Shown in pieces: positions 1 to 6,660 of a DNA stretch of 7,690 bases. The position numbers and the translations under genes were made by a program. Every line of letters begins with the position of its first letter. The first letter of the stretch is position 1. Source of the DNA: Pseudomonadota bacterium. GTDB lineage: Bacteria > Pseudomonadota > Gammaproteobacteria > Acidiferrobacterales > UBA6901. The notes under the pieces are model-generated. The model was not told the DNA's origin, did no database searches, and was given only the letters and a program-made list of their open reading frames with translations. Location of the stretch: positions 1-7,690 of the forward strand of contig JAJYEK010000175.1 in the NCBI GenBank assembly GCA_021785795.1, written 5' to 3'.

Positions 1-3000
1 CTCGGCCGCCAGTTCGGTCGATGCCTGGTAAGCGTAGTAACACACCGCCTCCATGGAACGATCGGCAAATTCCACGGCTTCCTGCGAAGCATAGGGGATG
101 CGCATCGCATACAGGCTGTCCTGAAAGCCCATGATGCCCAGCCCGACCGGACGGTGCTTGAGATTGGAGGTGCGCGCCTTGCCTACCGCGTAGAAATTGA
201 CATCGACCACATTGTCCAGCATGCGCATCGCCACACGCGTGGTGCGTTCGAGCTTGGCATGGTCCAGCTGCTTGCCGCCCTTGCCGTCATCCATCAGATG
301 CTGCAACAGGTTGACCGACCCCAGATTGCACACGGCAATTTCGGTTGCCGAGGTGTTGAGGGTGATTTCCGTGTTGTGGGTAATGATCCCGTTCACAGTC
401 CAGGCATGGTCTTCGGAGTCCACCGTCAGGCAATAAGCGTCCTCGTTGGGCAGCTCGAGCAGCTCCACGAACTCGGCATCGGTTTTTTGAGAATAGCCCG
501 GACGTGTCAAATGCCCCAGATACCGGGCATTGCCCCGCGCGGCGCCGAGTCCGACCACTTCTTCCGCCAAGCGGCAGCCCTGGGTGGATGTCACCAGTAA
601 GCGATACAGCGCCCGGCAAGAGTAGGCGGCACTGCCGCCGTGGCCATTAGGGAGCAGATGCTCGCCTGCTCCCCGCATCAGGGTCAAAGAGGACTTGATT
701 CCGAAGTTTAGCCAGAGCAGCTGAACGTCCTCCAGCAGCCGCTTGTCGATAGACGTCAGCGCGAGAGAGGTAACCCCGTCGGCGCTCGCTTGAACGGAGC
801 CGTCACAGAGGTAGAGTCCGCGCAAATAAGCGGAACAGGTTTCTCTTGAGCCATGCCAAACAAAGGCAGGCACGGTGGTCTTGGTTTCCTCCGTGATGCC
901 ATGCGCTGCAAATATCCTGCACAATTCCACGGAATGCAGGAAATGCTTGGCAGCGTGCCGAGATCCGCGGGCTACTGGCTGCCGGGCACCCCTGCCGCAA
1001 CCCGGTGCGCGGCCCTCAATGCATCGCGCGGCGGCCCGCTCCACCTCAGCAATGAAGTCGGAGTCGGCCTTGGTATGCCACAGATCAATCCGCACCGTAT
1101 TGCGAGAAAAAGTACCGTCCCCGGCAAGAAGTCCGGCCAACAATGCCAGATCCGTGTCGGAAGGGGTATCCGGGAATTGTCCGATCGACTGCAGCTCCAG
1201 CCGGTCGCCCGCTTGCAAGTGCTGTGCCTCAGTCCAGCCTCGGCCCACCACCCATACGCGATGATCAGGAGTGACCTTGTGTGTATAGCCTTCTCGCGTC
1301 ACAATCTGGCGCATAGGCGCGTTCGGACGAGGCAGCAGCATAGGGGAAGCCTGGGAAATCTGTCCGCCGCGGCCAGAAACCTTGGGAGCTACCTGCGAAG
1401 CATACAGCTCCGCGACGGTTAGCAGCCCCGCGTCGGTTACGACTCGTTGATCTGCGGCGATACAGCACAGGTTCGAGCTATGCACCTGGCCTACGTGCTG
1501 CTGCGGGCTGCGGATATTGCACGGGTCCTTGAAAGTGATCCACGGATGCCCGGTCTCGAACAGCATTCCGAGCATCTTGCGCCACAACTGCACTGCGGGC
1601 AGGCGACGGAAATGGCGGATCACGCCGGATACGGTCAGCGCCTCGTAACGTTCGTAGGCTTCCTGGAATGCCTTGCCATACAGATCGTGCAGGTCGGGCA
1701 CGTCCGACGGGCTGAACAGCGTCCATTCGCCATTTTCCATGACCCGCTTCATGAACAGGTCAGGAATCCAGTTGGCGGTATTCATGTCATGCGTGCGGCG
1801 ACGGTCATCACCCGTGTTCTTGCGCAGATCGAGGAATTCCTCAATGTCGAGATGCCAGGTCTCCAGGTAGGCGCACACCGCGCCCTTGCGCTTGCCTCCG
1901 TTATGACACAGGAACGCGACGGTGCCGTAACTCTCGGCCCCCTCGACTTTGAGATCATGTACCACCGGCACCGAAGCGCAAGGACGAATCGCCTTGACTC
2001 GGGTGAACAGCCAGTTCCCCAGACGGAACGCTGAGCGTTTCTTGCTCGCCGGAAGTTGAGTGCCCGATACCAAGCGGGAGTCGGACGGAATGCGCAGGTC
2101 AATAGCCTCGGTGCCACCGGGAAATACGGCTGTGCTGCCGTTCTTGCGGCGGGCTGTGTGCGAAGTTTTGCGTTTCCGGATGGAGCCTCCGCAAGGAATG
2201 CCCAACCGGAGTAGTTGGTAGCGTACCCCCTCTGCCAGTGGGCGGGATGTCGTAGTGAAGGACAAGCCAGCCTTCGCAGAAAAACAGCCATCCGTTTGAA
2301 GCAGCCCCTGAATAAGAGCTACAGTCTGTGCCTCAGGCAAGTGGCTGAATCGGGTAGCGATTCGCTTCAAGCCTGAGGCATCGTATAAATCACCGGCATC
2401 AAACGGCATAGAGGCCAGCTTTTCGCCGGGGGCAAACCGGCCAGACTCCAGATCACGGGCCAACCCGGGACCGGCTGACCAGCGCACGCTCACGGCGGAA
2501 CCCCCATGTAGCGTGTGTTCCCAGTAATGAACTGCCCGGTCGGTCAGATATTTGCGCACACGAGCGAGCACCTCACCCTTGAAGCCTGGGTTAACGGTGA
2601 TCCCGAACTCAAAGCTGCGCTCGTTGCGTTGATAGCAGTGGCCGTCTCCGAGCAACACCCCGTAGAACCAGGCGTCCTCCGCCGTAAAGCCTGGCACAGA
2701 GACCAGTTCCTGGGGTATCACCTGAGCCAGAAAATCCCCTTCGGCCAGATCCCCTGCATCACACCAGCCAAGGGACAAAGCACCGGAATCCAGCCTAGCT
2801 TGAATTCGGTCGTATGTCTCGCCTAAAAGAACGCCGCGCAACGCGTAAACAGGGTGCCCTGCGGTCAGCCGAATTGGCTCGATAGCGTGCCTGACGGAAA
2901 TCTCCAACATGGCATCGGTCTGTTTTTGCGGGTACTGCATGCACTCGGTAACCGCCCGGTATTCCCCGCCGATACCCAGAACCAGGTCTCCACGGGCGAC

Positions 3001-4275
3001 ATCCTTGATCGGCAGGATCCCCCGGCTTGTTGGAAGCAAGGTATCAGGAGCCAGGCATTGGTTGACCGCCAGGGCGGTATCGTTCACTACCTTGAGGAAT
3101 GGCACCACACCTTGCGATTTGCCGTTGGTACCCTTGATGCGCGAACCGAGCGCACGCACCGGAGTCCAGTCGTTGCCCAGGCCGCCGGCGTACTTCTGCA
3201 GCATGGCGTTTTCCTTGATCGCCTGATAGATGCCGTCGAGGTCGTCCGATACCGTGGTCAGATAGCACGACGACAGCTGGCTGTGACGGGTTCCGGAATT
3301 GAACAGCGTCGGCGTCGAGCTCATGAAATCGAAGCTGGACAACAGGTGGTAAAACTCGATCGTGCGGGCTTCCCGGTCAACCTCGTTGAGTGCCAGGCCC
3401 ATTGCCACGCGCATGAAGAATGCTTGCGGCAATTCGATGCGCTGCTCGTTGATATGGAGGAAATAGCGGTCGTACAGCGTTTGCAGGCCAAGATAGTCGA
3501 AGGCCAGATCCCGGTCCGGCTGAATCTCGTTGGCCAACCGGGCCAGGTCGAAGTCCGCGAGTTCCGGGGCCAGCAGGCCAGCTGAGATACCCTCGCAGAC
3601 ATACGCAGTGAAGTAGCAGGCGTACCGGGCTTTCAGCGTTTCCGCGCCATCAGCCGGAAGCAGTTGATCATACATCCCGTGCAGCAAGATGCGAGCGGCA
3701 ACTTTCGAGTATTCAGGGTCCAGCTCAATTCGGCTGCGAGCGGCAAGAATAAGCGCGCGGCGGCAAGTTTCCAGGTCGGCGCCTTCGTATAAGTCGCGCG
3801 CGGCGGCCTCTGCCAGATCCACCGGGTTAGTAGCGTACAACCCAACGCACACCGTCTCTGTAAGCGCCCGCAGAGTGCTCAGGGACCCGTTCGGCACAGG
3901 CAGTGGATCAGCTGGTTCACGAGCCAGCCGTCGTTTCTCACGGTACAGCACATAAGCGCGAGCAAGCTCCGGATCATCCGAGTGCATCAGGACGGCTTCC
4001 ACCGCATCCTGGATGACCTCCACGCTCAGGGGACTGCTCTGCAGCGGGTTGGCAGCCAACTCGCACAGCACAGCGTCTACCTGCGCGGACACCCACTCGT
4101 GCGCCTCTCGGGAAGTGGCCTCCACCTGGCCATGCACGGCAACGTATGCCTTCATGATGGCTATGCGGATACGGTCGGGATCAAACGGCTGAACCTCACC
4201 GGAACGACGCAGAATAGGCAGGGACAGCAGGGTTGCATGTAGAGGGGGCAAAGCAGGGGTGAGGCTTTCAGGCAT
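1..4275 (-). CDS. nrdA: Ribonucleoside-diphosphate reductase large (alpha) subunit, class I, with two inteins; 3' end outside window
   Basis: The precursor of the catalytic subunit that reduces ribonucleoside diphosphates to deoxynucleotides in the cytoplasm. The frame is open for 1425 codons with no stop and leaves the window at position 1. The ATG at 4275-4273 has a GGAG ribosome site 5 nt upstream. Residues about 18-120 form an ATP-cone (GEVQPFDPDRIR, ARAYVLYREKRR), the allosteric dATP/ATP site. The barrel includes NSGTRHSQLSSCYL with C337, equivalent to E. coli C225. It also has GGLGNDWTPVRALGSRIKG, FKDPCNIRSP with C919 (likely thiyl-radical Cys, C439 equivalent) and HSSNLC with C937 (C462 equivalent). 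Two inteins occupy residues 407-792 and 938-1301, leaving exteins of 406, 145 and at least 124 residues. Intein-free relatives of this type are around 950 aa, so roughly 280 residues should lie beyond the edge. nrdB is not in the window. Extein identity is very clear; splicing is inferred. Confidence 0.97.
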   Translation of the reverse strand, partial: MPESLTPALPPLHATLLSLPILRRSGEVQPFDPDRIRIAIMKAYVAVHGQVEATSREAHEWVSAQVDAVLCELAANPLQSSPLSVEVIQDAVEAVLMHSDDPELARAYVLYREKRRLAREPADPLPVPNGSLSTLRALTETVCVGLYATNPVDLAEAAARDLYEGADLETCRRALILAARSRIELDPEYSKVAARILLHGMYDQLLPADGAETLKARYACYFTAYVCEGISAGLLAPELADFDLARLANEIQPDRDLAFDYLGLQTLYDRYFLHINEQRIELPQAFFMRVAMGLALNEVDREARTIEFYHLLSSFDFMSSTPTLFNSGTRHSQLSSCYLTTVSDDLDGIYQAIKENAMLQKYAGGLGNDWTPVRALGSRIKGTNGKSQGVVPFLKVVNDTALAVNQCLAPDTLLPTSRGILPIKDVARGDLVLGIGGEYRAVTECMQYPQKQTDAMLEISVRHAIEPIRLTAGHPVYALRGVLLGETYDRIQARLDSGALSLGWCDAGDLAEGDFLAQVIPQELVSVPGFTAEDAWFYGVLLGDGHCYQRNERSFEFGITVNPGFKGEVLARVRKYLTDRAVHYWEHTLHGGSAVSVRWSAGPGLARDLESGRFAPGEKLASMPFDAGDLYDASGLKRIATRFSHLPEAQTVALIQGLLQTDGCFSAKAGLSFTTTSRPLAEGVRYQLLRLGIPCGGSIRKRKTSHTARRKNGSTAVFPGGTEAIDLRIPSDSRLVSGTQLPASKKRSAFRLGNWLFTRVKAIRPCASVPVVHDLKVEGAESYGTVAFLCHNGGKRKGAVCAYLETWHLDIEEFLDLRKNTGDDRRRTHDMNTANWIPDLFMKRVMENGEWTLFSPSDVPDLHDLYGKAFQEAYERYEALTVSGVIRHFRRLPAVQLWRKMLGMLFETGHPWITFKDPCNIRSPQQHVGQVHSSNLCCIAADQRVVTDAGLLTVAELYASQVAPKVSGRGGQISQASPMLLPRPNAPMRQIVTREGYTHKVTPDHRVWVVGRGWTEAQHLQAGDRLELQSIGQFPDTPSDTDLALLAGLLAGDGTFSRNTVRIDLWHTKADSDFIAEVERAAARCIEGRAPGCGRGARQPVARGSRHAAKHFLHSVELCRIFAAHGITEETKTTVPAFVWHGSRETCSAYLRGLYLCDGSVQASADGVTSLALTSIDKRLLEDVQLLWLNFGIKSSLTLMRGAGEHLLPNGHGGSAAYSCRALYRLLVTSTQGCRLAEEVVGLGAARGNARYLGHLTRPGYSQKTDAEFVELLELPNEDAYCLTVDSEDHAWTVNGIITHNTEITLNTSATEIAVCNLGSVNLLQHLMDDGKGGKQLDHAKLERTTRVAMRMLDNVVDVNFYAVGKARTSNLKHRPVGLGIMGFQDSLYAMRIPYASQEAVEFADRSMEAVCYYAYQASTELAAE
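373..1464 (-). mobile_element. Intein 2 in NrdA (residues 938-1301, 364 aa, LAGLIDADG homing endonuclease)
   Basis: A second protein intron. Block A begins at C938 (CIAADQRVVTDAGLLTVAEL). Block B is HKVTPDHRVWVV with T1002 and H1005. The first endonuclease helix is LLAGLLAGDGTFS with D1053, the second is AYLRGLYLCDGSV with D1158. Block F is YCLTVDSEDHAW with H1290, and block G is GIITHN ending at N1301. The +1 extein residue is T1302, so this looks like a standard class 1 intein with all splicing residues. It lies between HSSNLC and TEITLNTS, directly after the conserved redox Cys C937. Sequence resemblance to intein 1 is limited to the family motifs, so the two were probably acquired independently rather than by recent duplication. 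Confidence 0.95.
1900..3057 (-). mobile_element. Intein 1 in NrdA (residues 407-792, 386 aa, LAGLIDADG homing endonuclease)
   Basis: A protein intron within nrdA. Block A starts at C407 (CLAPDTLLPTSRGILPIKD). Block B is LTAGHPVYAL with T471 and H474. The first LAGLIDADG helix is WFYGVLLGDG ending in D544; the second is ALIQGLLQTDG with D662, followed by the typical SFTTTSRPLAEGVRYQLLRLG segment. Block F is VVHDLKVEGAESYG and block G is CHN ending at N792. Both endonuclease acids are present, so homing activity is plausible. It interrupts the extein motif AVNQ/GGKRKGA, which is continuous in reductases without an intein. Two oddities: the residue after N792 is Gly rather than Ser, Thr or Cys, and the usual block F His (as in the HNF motif) appears replaced by E-S. 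Boundaries come from the extein match and are firm. Splicing competence is uncertain. Confidence 0.93.
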
Positions 4276-4279
4276 AGCG

Positions 4280-4283
4280 GCTC
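4280..4283 (-). promoter_or_regulatory. Ribosome binding site of nrdA
   Basis: On the minus strand GGAG precedes the ATG at 4275 by 5 nt. This supports the chosen start; the ATP-cone that follows has the expected N-terminal distance. Confidence 0.7.
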
Positions 4284-4312
4284 CGGGAGATAAATGATAG
4301 CGAGACAACTTG

Positions 4313-4318
4313 AATATA
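4313..4318 (-). promoter_or_regulatory. Candidate -10 box of the nrdA promoter
   Basis: The minus strand reads GCGCTATATTCAAG here, with a TATATT -10-like hexamer about 38 nt upstream of the nrdA ATG. It resembles the element at 6321-6330 (GCGCTATATT). The hexamer at -35 with a 17-nt spacer is TGCAGC, a poor match, so the promoter may need an activator or use the upstream GC sequence. I see no clear NrdR box of the ACAC-N8-GTGT kind. Confidence 0.4.
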
Positions 4319-4359
4319 GCGCTAGCGGTTGGGCGGCTGCAGGTGGCTGGCGTGGCAGC

Positions 4360-4381
4360 TTGTGCTATACTATAGGCACAA
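4360..4381 (+). promoter_or_regulatory. Promoter with overlapping dyad operator, upstream of the 120-aa gene
   Basis: An extended -10 box TGCTATACT (TATACT at 4366-4371) lies about 30 nt upstream of the ATG at 4400. It is embedded in a near-palindrome with arms TTGTGCTATA and TATAGGCACAA (one bulged G). The dyad covers the -10 region, the position expected of a repressor operator. The -35 region is weak. It belongs to a set of related elements at 4749, 6321 and 7144. Confidence 0.6.
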
Positions 4382-4399
4382 ACAGAACAGGAACGGATC

Positions 4400-4762
4400 A
4401 TGCACGAACGCTCAATAAGCCCTGAGGATCAGGGGCAGGCAGCCGCTACCGAACAGGTCCGCCAACTGGTGCGTGCTGCGGTGGCCCACAGCGGACTGTC
4501 CTACGAGGTCTACGCGGACACGCTGTCCGACACGATGGGCGCTGTATTTCCGGAAGGACACCCGGACAGAAGCCTGGCCCTCCAGCTTGCCGGTTGCGAC
4601 TATATTCCGGCTGCAGACCGCAAAGCGACGCGAACCTCCTCCGACAAGACAGGCGAATGCATTCATGGGCTGGCTCCCGCCTGCTGCCCCTGCGGTTGTG
4701 GTGATGCCGAGCAGCCATGCCTACCTGGTGCGTGCGAAGCATTGCCGCAGCTATACTATTAG
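4400..4762 (+). CDS. Hypothetical 120-aa protein with Cys-rich C-terminal tail
   Basis: I do not recognise the family. The ATG at 4400 has AGGA 7 nt upstream and the promoter at 4360-4381. Residues 1-75 are soluble and probably helical (TEQVRQLVRAAVAHSGLSYE, YADTLSDTMGAVFPEG). Residues 87-112 carry seven of the eight cysteines plus a His (C87, H89, C95, C96, C98, C100, C107, C112), a spacing that could bind zinc or another metal. No signal peptide or membrane segment is visible. Codon use is GC3-rich and consistent with real coding. The last codons (LYY and stop) overlap the promoter-like element of the next gene, which starts 24 nt after the stop. It is transcribed divergently from nrdA, but a functional link is only inference. 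Confidence 0.75.
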   Translation: MHERSISPEDQGQAAATEQVRQLVRAAVAHSGLSYEVYADTLSDTMGAVFPEGHPDRSLALQLAGCDYIPAADRKATRTSSDKTGECIHGLAPACCPCGCGDAEQPCLPGACEALPQLYY

Positions 4763-4764
4763 CA
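4749..4764 (+). promoter_or_regulatory. Promoter-like element overlapping the stop codon of the 120-aa gene
   Basis: TATACT at 4752-4757 forms a -10-like box inside the last codons of the preceding gene. A short dyad GCTA/TAGC surrounds it. The -35 match is weak. It lies about 30 nt upstream of the ATG at 4787 and resembles the elements at 4360 and 6321. Confidence 0.45.
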
Positions 4765-4786
4765 TCCAGTTTATAAAGGACTTTGC

Positions 4787-5212
4787 ATGCGCCCCAAATC
4801 CCTGATGGCAGGCTCACCGGCGCAGATTGCCGCCAGCCTGCTCGCCCTGCTTCCGGCCCCTGCGTCCGCCCGCGAAGATTATTACCAAGACGCGACGAGG
4901 CGCGCGATTGCCGTTGTGCTGACGGCGTTGCGCGCCTCTGGCAAGCACGCCGTGACGAGCTTCGACCCGGTCGCGGAGTTGCTGCTGTCTGGCGATGCTC
5001 TGGTTGCTCTCGAGCAAGAACTGCCTGCAGGCGGCGCTCGTTCGGCCCTTGTTCTCTTCCTGGACGAGTATCGAACCCGAATGGCTAATGGTGAGGTTCG
5101 GCTGCGGCAGGACTTGCTGGAGCATTCGTTTGGCGCCGTGCTGGGACAGCTACGTACCCGGCTGAGTGAGGGCAGCGCTGACAGGGCGGTGAATGGGGCC
5201 GCGCATGCCTGA
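4787..5212 (+). CDS. 141-aa alpha-helical protein, possibly related to an internal segment of a type IV coupling protein
   Basis: The ATG at 4787 is preceded by AAAGGA with a 6-nt spacer, a strong ribosome site. The segments SPAQIAASLLALLP, DYYQDATRRAIAVVLTALRA, DPVAELLLSGDALVALEQELP, ARSALVLFLDEYRTR and EHSFGAVLGQLRTRL recall, from memory of the family, the all-alpha region of TraD/TrbC-like coupling ATPases of conjugation systems. That region normally lies inside a much larger ATPase, and no Walker motifs are present here. It could be a fragment that became a separate gene, or an unrelated helical protein. An alternative reading is a signal peptide ending at APASA near residue 28. The 3' end overlaps the next gene, suggesting translational coupling. 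Existence of the gene is fairly sure; the family call is weak. Confidence 0.7.
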   Translation: MRPKSLMAGSPAQIAASLLALLPAPASAREDYYQDATRRAIAVVLTALRASGKHAVTSFDPVAELLLSGDALVALEQELPAGGARSALVLFLDEYRTRMANGEVRLRQDLLEHSFGAVLGQLRTRLSEGSADRAVNGAAHA

Positions 5213-6332
5213 GCAAAAGACCGCGGGACTCCGGCAACAATTACAGCGAGGCCTGCGAGGTGCTGAGGCCGAACAGGGGCTGCGGGCTCGGGACAACGAA
5301 CGTGCCCGGCAGATTCTGAGAGATCACCCAGGGTTGGCGGCCGCATTCCTGCGGGAGTTCTTCGACCCGGCCTCCGGGATTCCGCGTACGGATATTCGGC
5401 GGGGGCTGGCTGTGCCGGCGCTGGACAACCAGGTTGGCTGGGGGCTGGGAGCGCGCCTTCTGGAGCTACTGGTTGGCGAAGGGTTTATCCGTTGGGACGG
5501 GCCTGATATCGGCTATAGCTTGACCCGCCACGGCCGAGCCCTGGCCCTGGATGTGCCCGTGGTTCCGCTGGAATCTGTCGTGCTGGCCGTGTCTGCCCCT
5601 CGTCGGGAAATTGCGGGCCGTGTCGTTGGCTCGGGGTATGCCGCTCTGCATGCGGCACCAATTTGTTTCGAGCCGGGTTCGTGGGAGGCGTGGTTCGACG
5701 GGGCAGCCGCACCGACCAACCCCGGTGAGTGCTCCATCGGTTTCGTACTGAAGAGTCCGGACGGGCAAGTGCTCCGATACGGGGAGGCCACCGGATTTGG
5801 CACAAACAACGAAGCGGAGTACGCAGCCTGTGAAGCGGCCGTTGAGCGATTGCTAGCGCTCGGCGCCAAAGAAGCCTTGGTGTACGGCGATAGCAAGTTA
5901 GTAATTAACCAGGTTAACGGAGACTGGGCTTGCAGAGCTCCTGTCCTGCAGCGTTATTGCTCGGCTGTCCGTAAGCTGACCCGCTCGATAAAGCTCCGGT
6001 TTGTATGGATTCCGCGGGAGGAAAACCAGGAGGCGGACGCCCTGACGCAGGAAGCCCTGAGCCCAGTCCTGGGCCGAGCCTGGGAAGGGAATGCGTCCGA
6101 TTATGGCAGGCTTACCGATATCGGGCTGCTGCTGCAACCGGTGGTTTCCGCGGTAAACGTCGGGAAAATGCTGGACAAGCTAGGGCTGAGGCACAGCGGG
6201 CTTCCTACCGGGGCAGCGGTAGACCAGGGCCTCGGCAGAGCGTACGAGTCAAAGTATGGACTCAAGGCCGACTGGCACCTGGAAAAGGTTGCTGCCTTGC
6301 TTGGGCGCGCGCGTGGGCCCGCGCTATATTAA
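5193..6332 (+). CDS. RNase H type 1 domain protein with winged-helix-like N-terminus and extra C-terminal domain
   Basis: The protein is 379 aa from the ATG at 5193, or 375 aa from the ATG at 5205, which overlaps the upstream stop as ATGCCTGA and may be the true start. Residues about 163-290 are a type 1 RNase H fold: WFDGAA (D169), TNNEAEYAACEAA (E209), YGDSKLVINQVNG (D233), WIPREENQEADALTQ (D282). All four catalytic acidic residues are there, so cleavage of RNA in RNA-DNA hybrids is likely. Residues about 60-118 resemble a winged helix (LGARLLELLVGEGFI, then a wing GYSLTRHG). Residues about 304-370 (YGRLTDIGLLLQPVVSA, LDKLGLR, WHLEKVAALL) form another small domain that may bind DNA. Stand-alone RNase HI is near 150 aa, so this is a multidomain form. 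The catalytic assignment is strong; the roles of the flanking domains are inference. The last codons overlap the promoter-like dyad of the following gene. Confidence 0.88.
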   Translation: MGPRMPEQKTAGLRQQLQRGLRGAEAEQGLRARDNERARQILRDHPGLAAAFLREFFDPASGIPRTDIRRGLAVPALDNQVGWGLGARLLELLVGEGFIRWDGPDIGYSLTRHGRALALDVPVVPLESVVLAVSAPRREIAGRVVGSGYAALHAAPICFEPGSWEAWFDGAAAPTNPGECSIGFVLKSPDGQVLRYGEATGFGTNNEAEYAACEAAVERLLALGAKEALVYGDSKLVINQVNGDWACRAPVLQRYCSAVRKLTRSIKLRFVWIPREENQEADALTQEALSPVLGRAWEGNASDYGRLTDIGLLLQPVVSAVNVGKMLDKLGLRHSGLPTGAAVDQGLGRAYESKYGLKADWHLEKVAALLGRARGPALY

Positions 6333-6339
6333 ATAGCGC
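6301..6339 (+). promoter_or_regulatory. Promoter with perfect dyad, overlapping the RNase H gene stop
   Basis: TTGGGC at 6301-6306 and TATATT at 6325-6330 are separated by 18 nt. The -10 lies in a perfect inverted repeat GCGCTAT-ATTAA-ATAGCGC (6321-6339) whose loop contains the TAA stop of the upstream gene. It should drive the 60-aa gene at 6369. The dyad may be an operator, or a hairpin in the upstream mRNA. Confidence 0.55.
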
Positions 6340-6368
6340 ACCCGCCTAACCGAGACCGAAGGAACATC

Positions 6369-6551
6369 ATGCCGAACCTGCCCGCCCCTGCCGTCCAAGA
6401 ACCAGCCAGCACGCTGAAGCCAGAAGAGCGGCAGCGGTGCGAGGTATGGACTCGCGTGATGGGCTACCATCGCCCGACCTCCTCGTTCAACATTGGAAAA
6501 AAAGGGGAGCACGCCGAGCGAATCATGTTCCGGGAACCTGCTGGCGGTTAA
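6369..6551 (+). CDS. NRDD-like mini-protein (60 aa), similar to the C-terminal tail of anaerobic ribonucleotide reductase
   Basis: The ATG at 6369 has AAGGA with a 5-nt spacer, an excellent ribosome site. Residues 20-56 (ERQRCEVWTRVMGYHRP, then SSFNIGKKGEHAERIMFRE) match the end of NrdD, where RRVCGYLGS and FNAGKQEEVKRR surround the glycyl-radical residue and zinc site. Only one Cys (C24) is kept, so the four-Cys zinc site of full NrdD is missing, but the RVxGY core is present. Small free-standing proteins of this type occur in proteobacteria and phages, where they are often annotated as anaerobic ribonucleoside-triphosphate reductase; no catalytic activity follows from that name. It lies near nrdA, and a role with reductases is inference. 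It looks complete rather than a truncated nrdD, since promoter, ribosome site and N-terminal leader are all in place. Confidence 0.85.
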   Translation: MPNLPAPAVQEPASTLKPEERQRCEVWTRVMGYHRPTSSFNIGKKGEHAERIMFREPAGG

Positions 6552-6563
6552 ACTGCTTGGAGC

Positions 6564-6592
6564 TTTTCAGCACCAAACGCTTTTGCTATACT
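6564..6592 (+). promoter_or_regulatory. Sigma70-like promoter P1
   Basis: TTTTCA (6564-6569) and an extended -10 TGCTATACT (TATACT 6587-6592) with a 17-nt spacer. It is followed by the stronger P2 16 nt later. No downstream protein gene is evident before the terminator at 6949. Confidence 0.55.
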
Positions 6593-6607
6593 GAACCACG
6601 CAGTCTA

Positions 6608-6635
6608 TTGACAACCGGCCGCAACCCTGTATAAT
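6608..6635 (+). promoter_or_regulatory. Consensus sigma70 promoter P2
   Basis: TTGACA (6608-6613) and TATAAT (6630-6635) with a 16-nt spacer: both hexamers are perfect consensus. Transcription should start near 6642. The first ATG downstream (6643) is closed after three codons, so the transcript appears non-coding up to the terminator at 6949-6984. Confidence 0.8.
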
Positions 6636-6660
6636 AGTACGCATGAGTCGTTGACCCGGT

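Noticed and set aside
1782..2291. Minus-strand 169-aa frame inside intein 1
   Set aside because: It is out of frame with the intein, whose own frame carries the second LAGLIDADG helix and splicing blocks.
154..3585. Long plus-strand open frames opposite nrdA, for example at 154-600, 853-1422, 1447-2034 and 2854-3585
   Set aside because: They are antisense to the reductase and inteins, have no family resemblance and no ribosome sites; the minus-strand frame is continuous and matches known motifs.
1..4275. Possible frameshift or pseudogene in nrdA
   Set aside because: Codon-by-codon reading shows no stop or frame change over 1425 codons; the non-reductase stretches are inteins.
4360..4381. 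NrdR box in the nrdA upstream region
   Set aside because: The dyad has TGTG...CACA arms, not the ACAC...GTGT arms of NrdR boxes, and is centred on the divergent promoter.
4446..4817. Minus-strand 123-aa frame opposite the 120-aa gene
   Set aside because: The plus-strand gene has promoter, ribosome site and better codon use; the minus frame has none.
6437..6634. Plus-strand 65-aa frame overlapping the NRDD gene
   Set aside because: Out of frame with the recognised NRDD motifs and reads through promoters P1 and P2.
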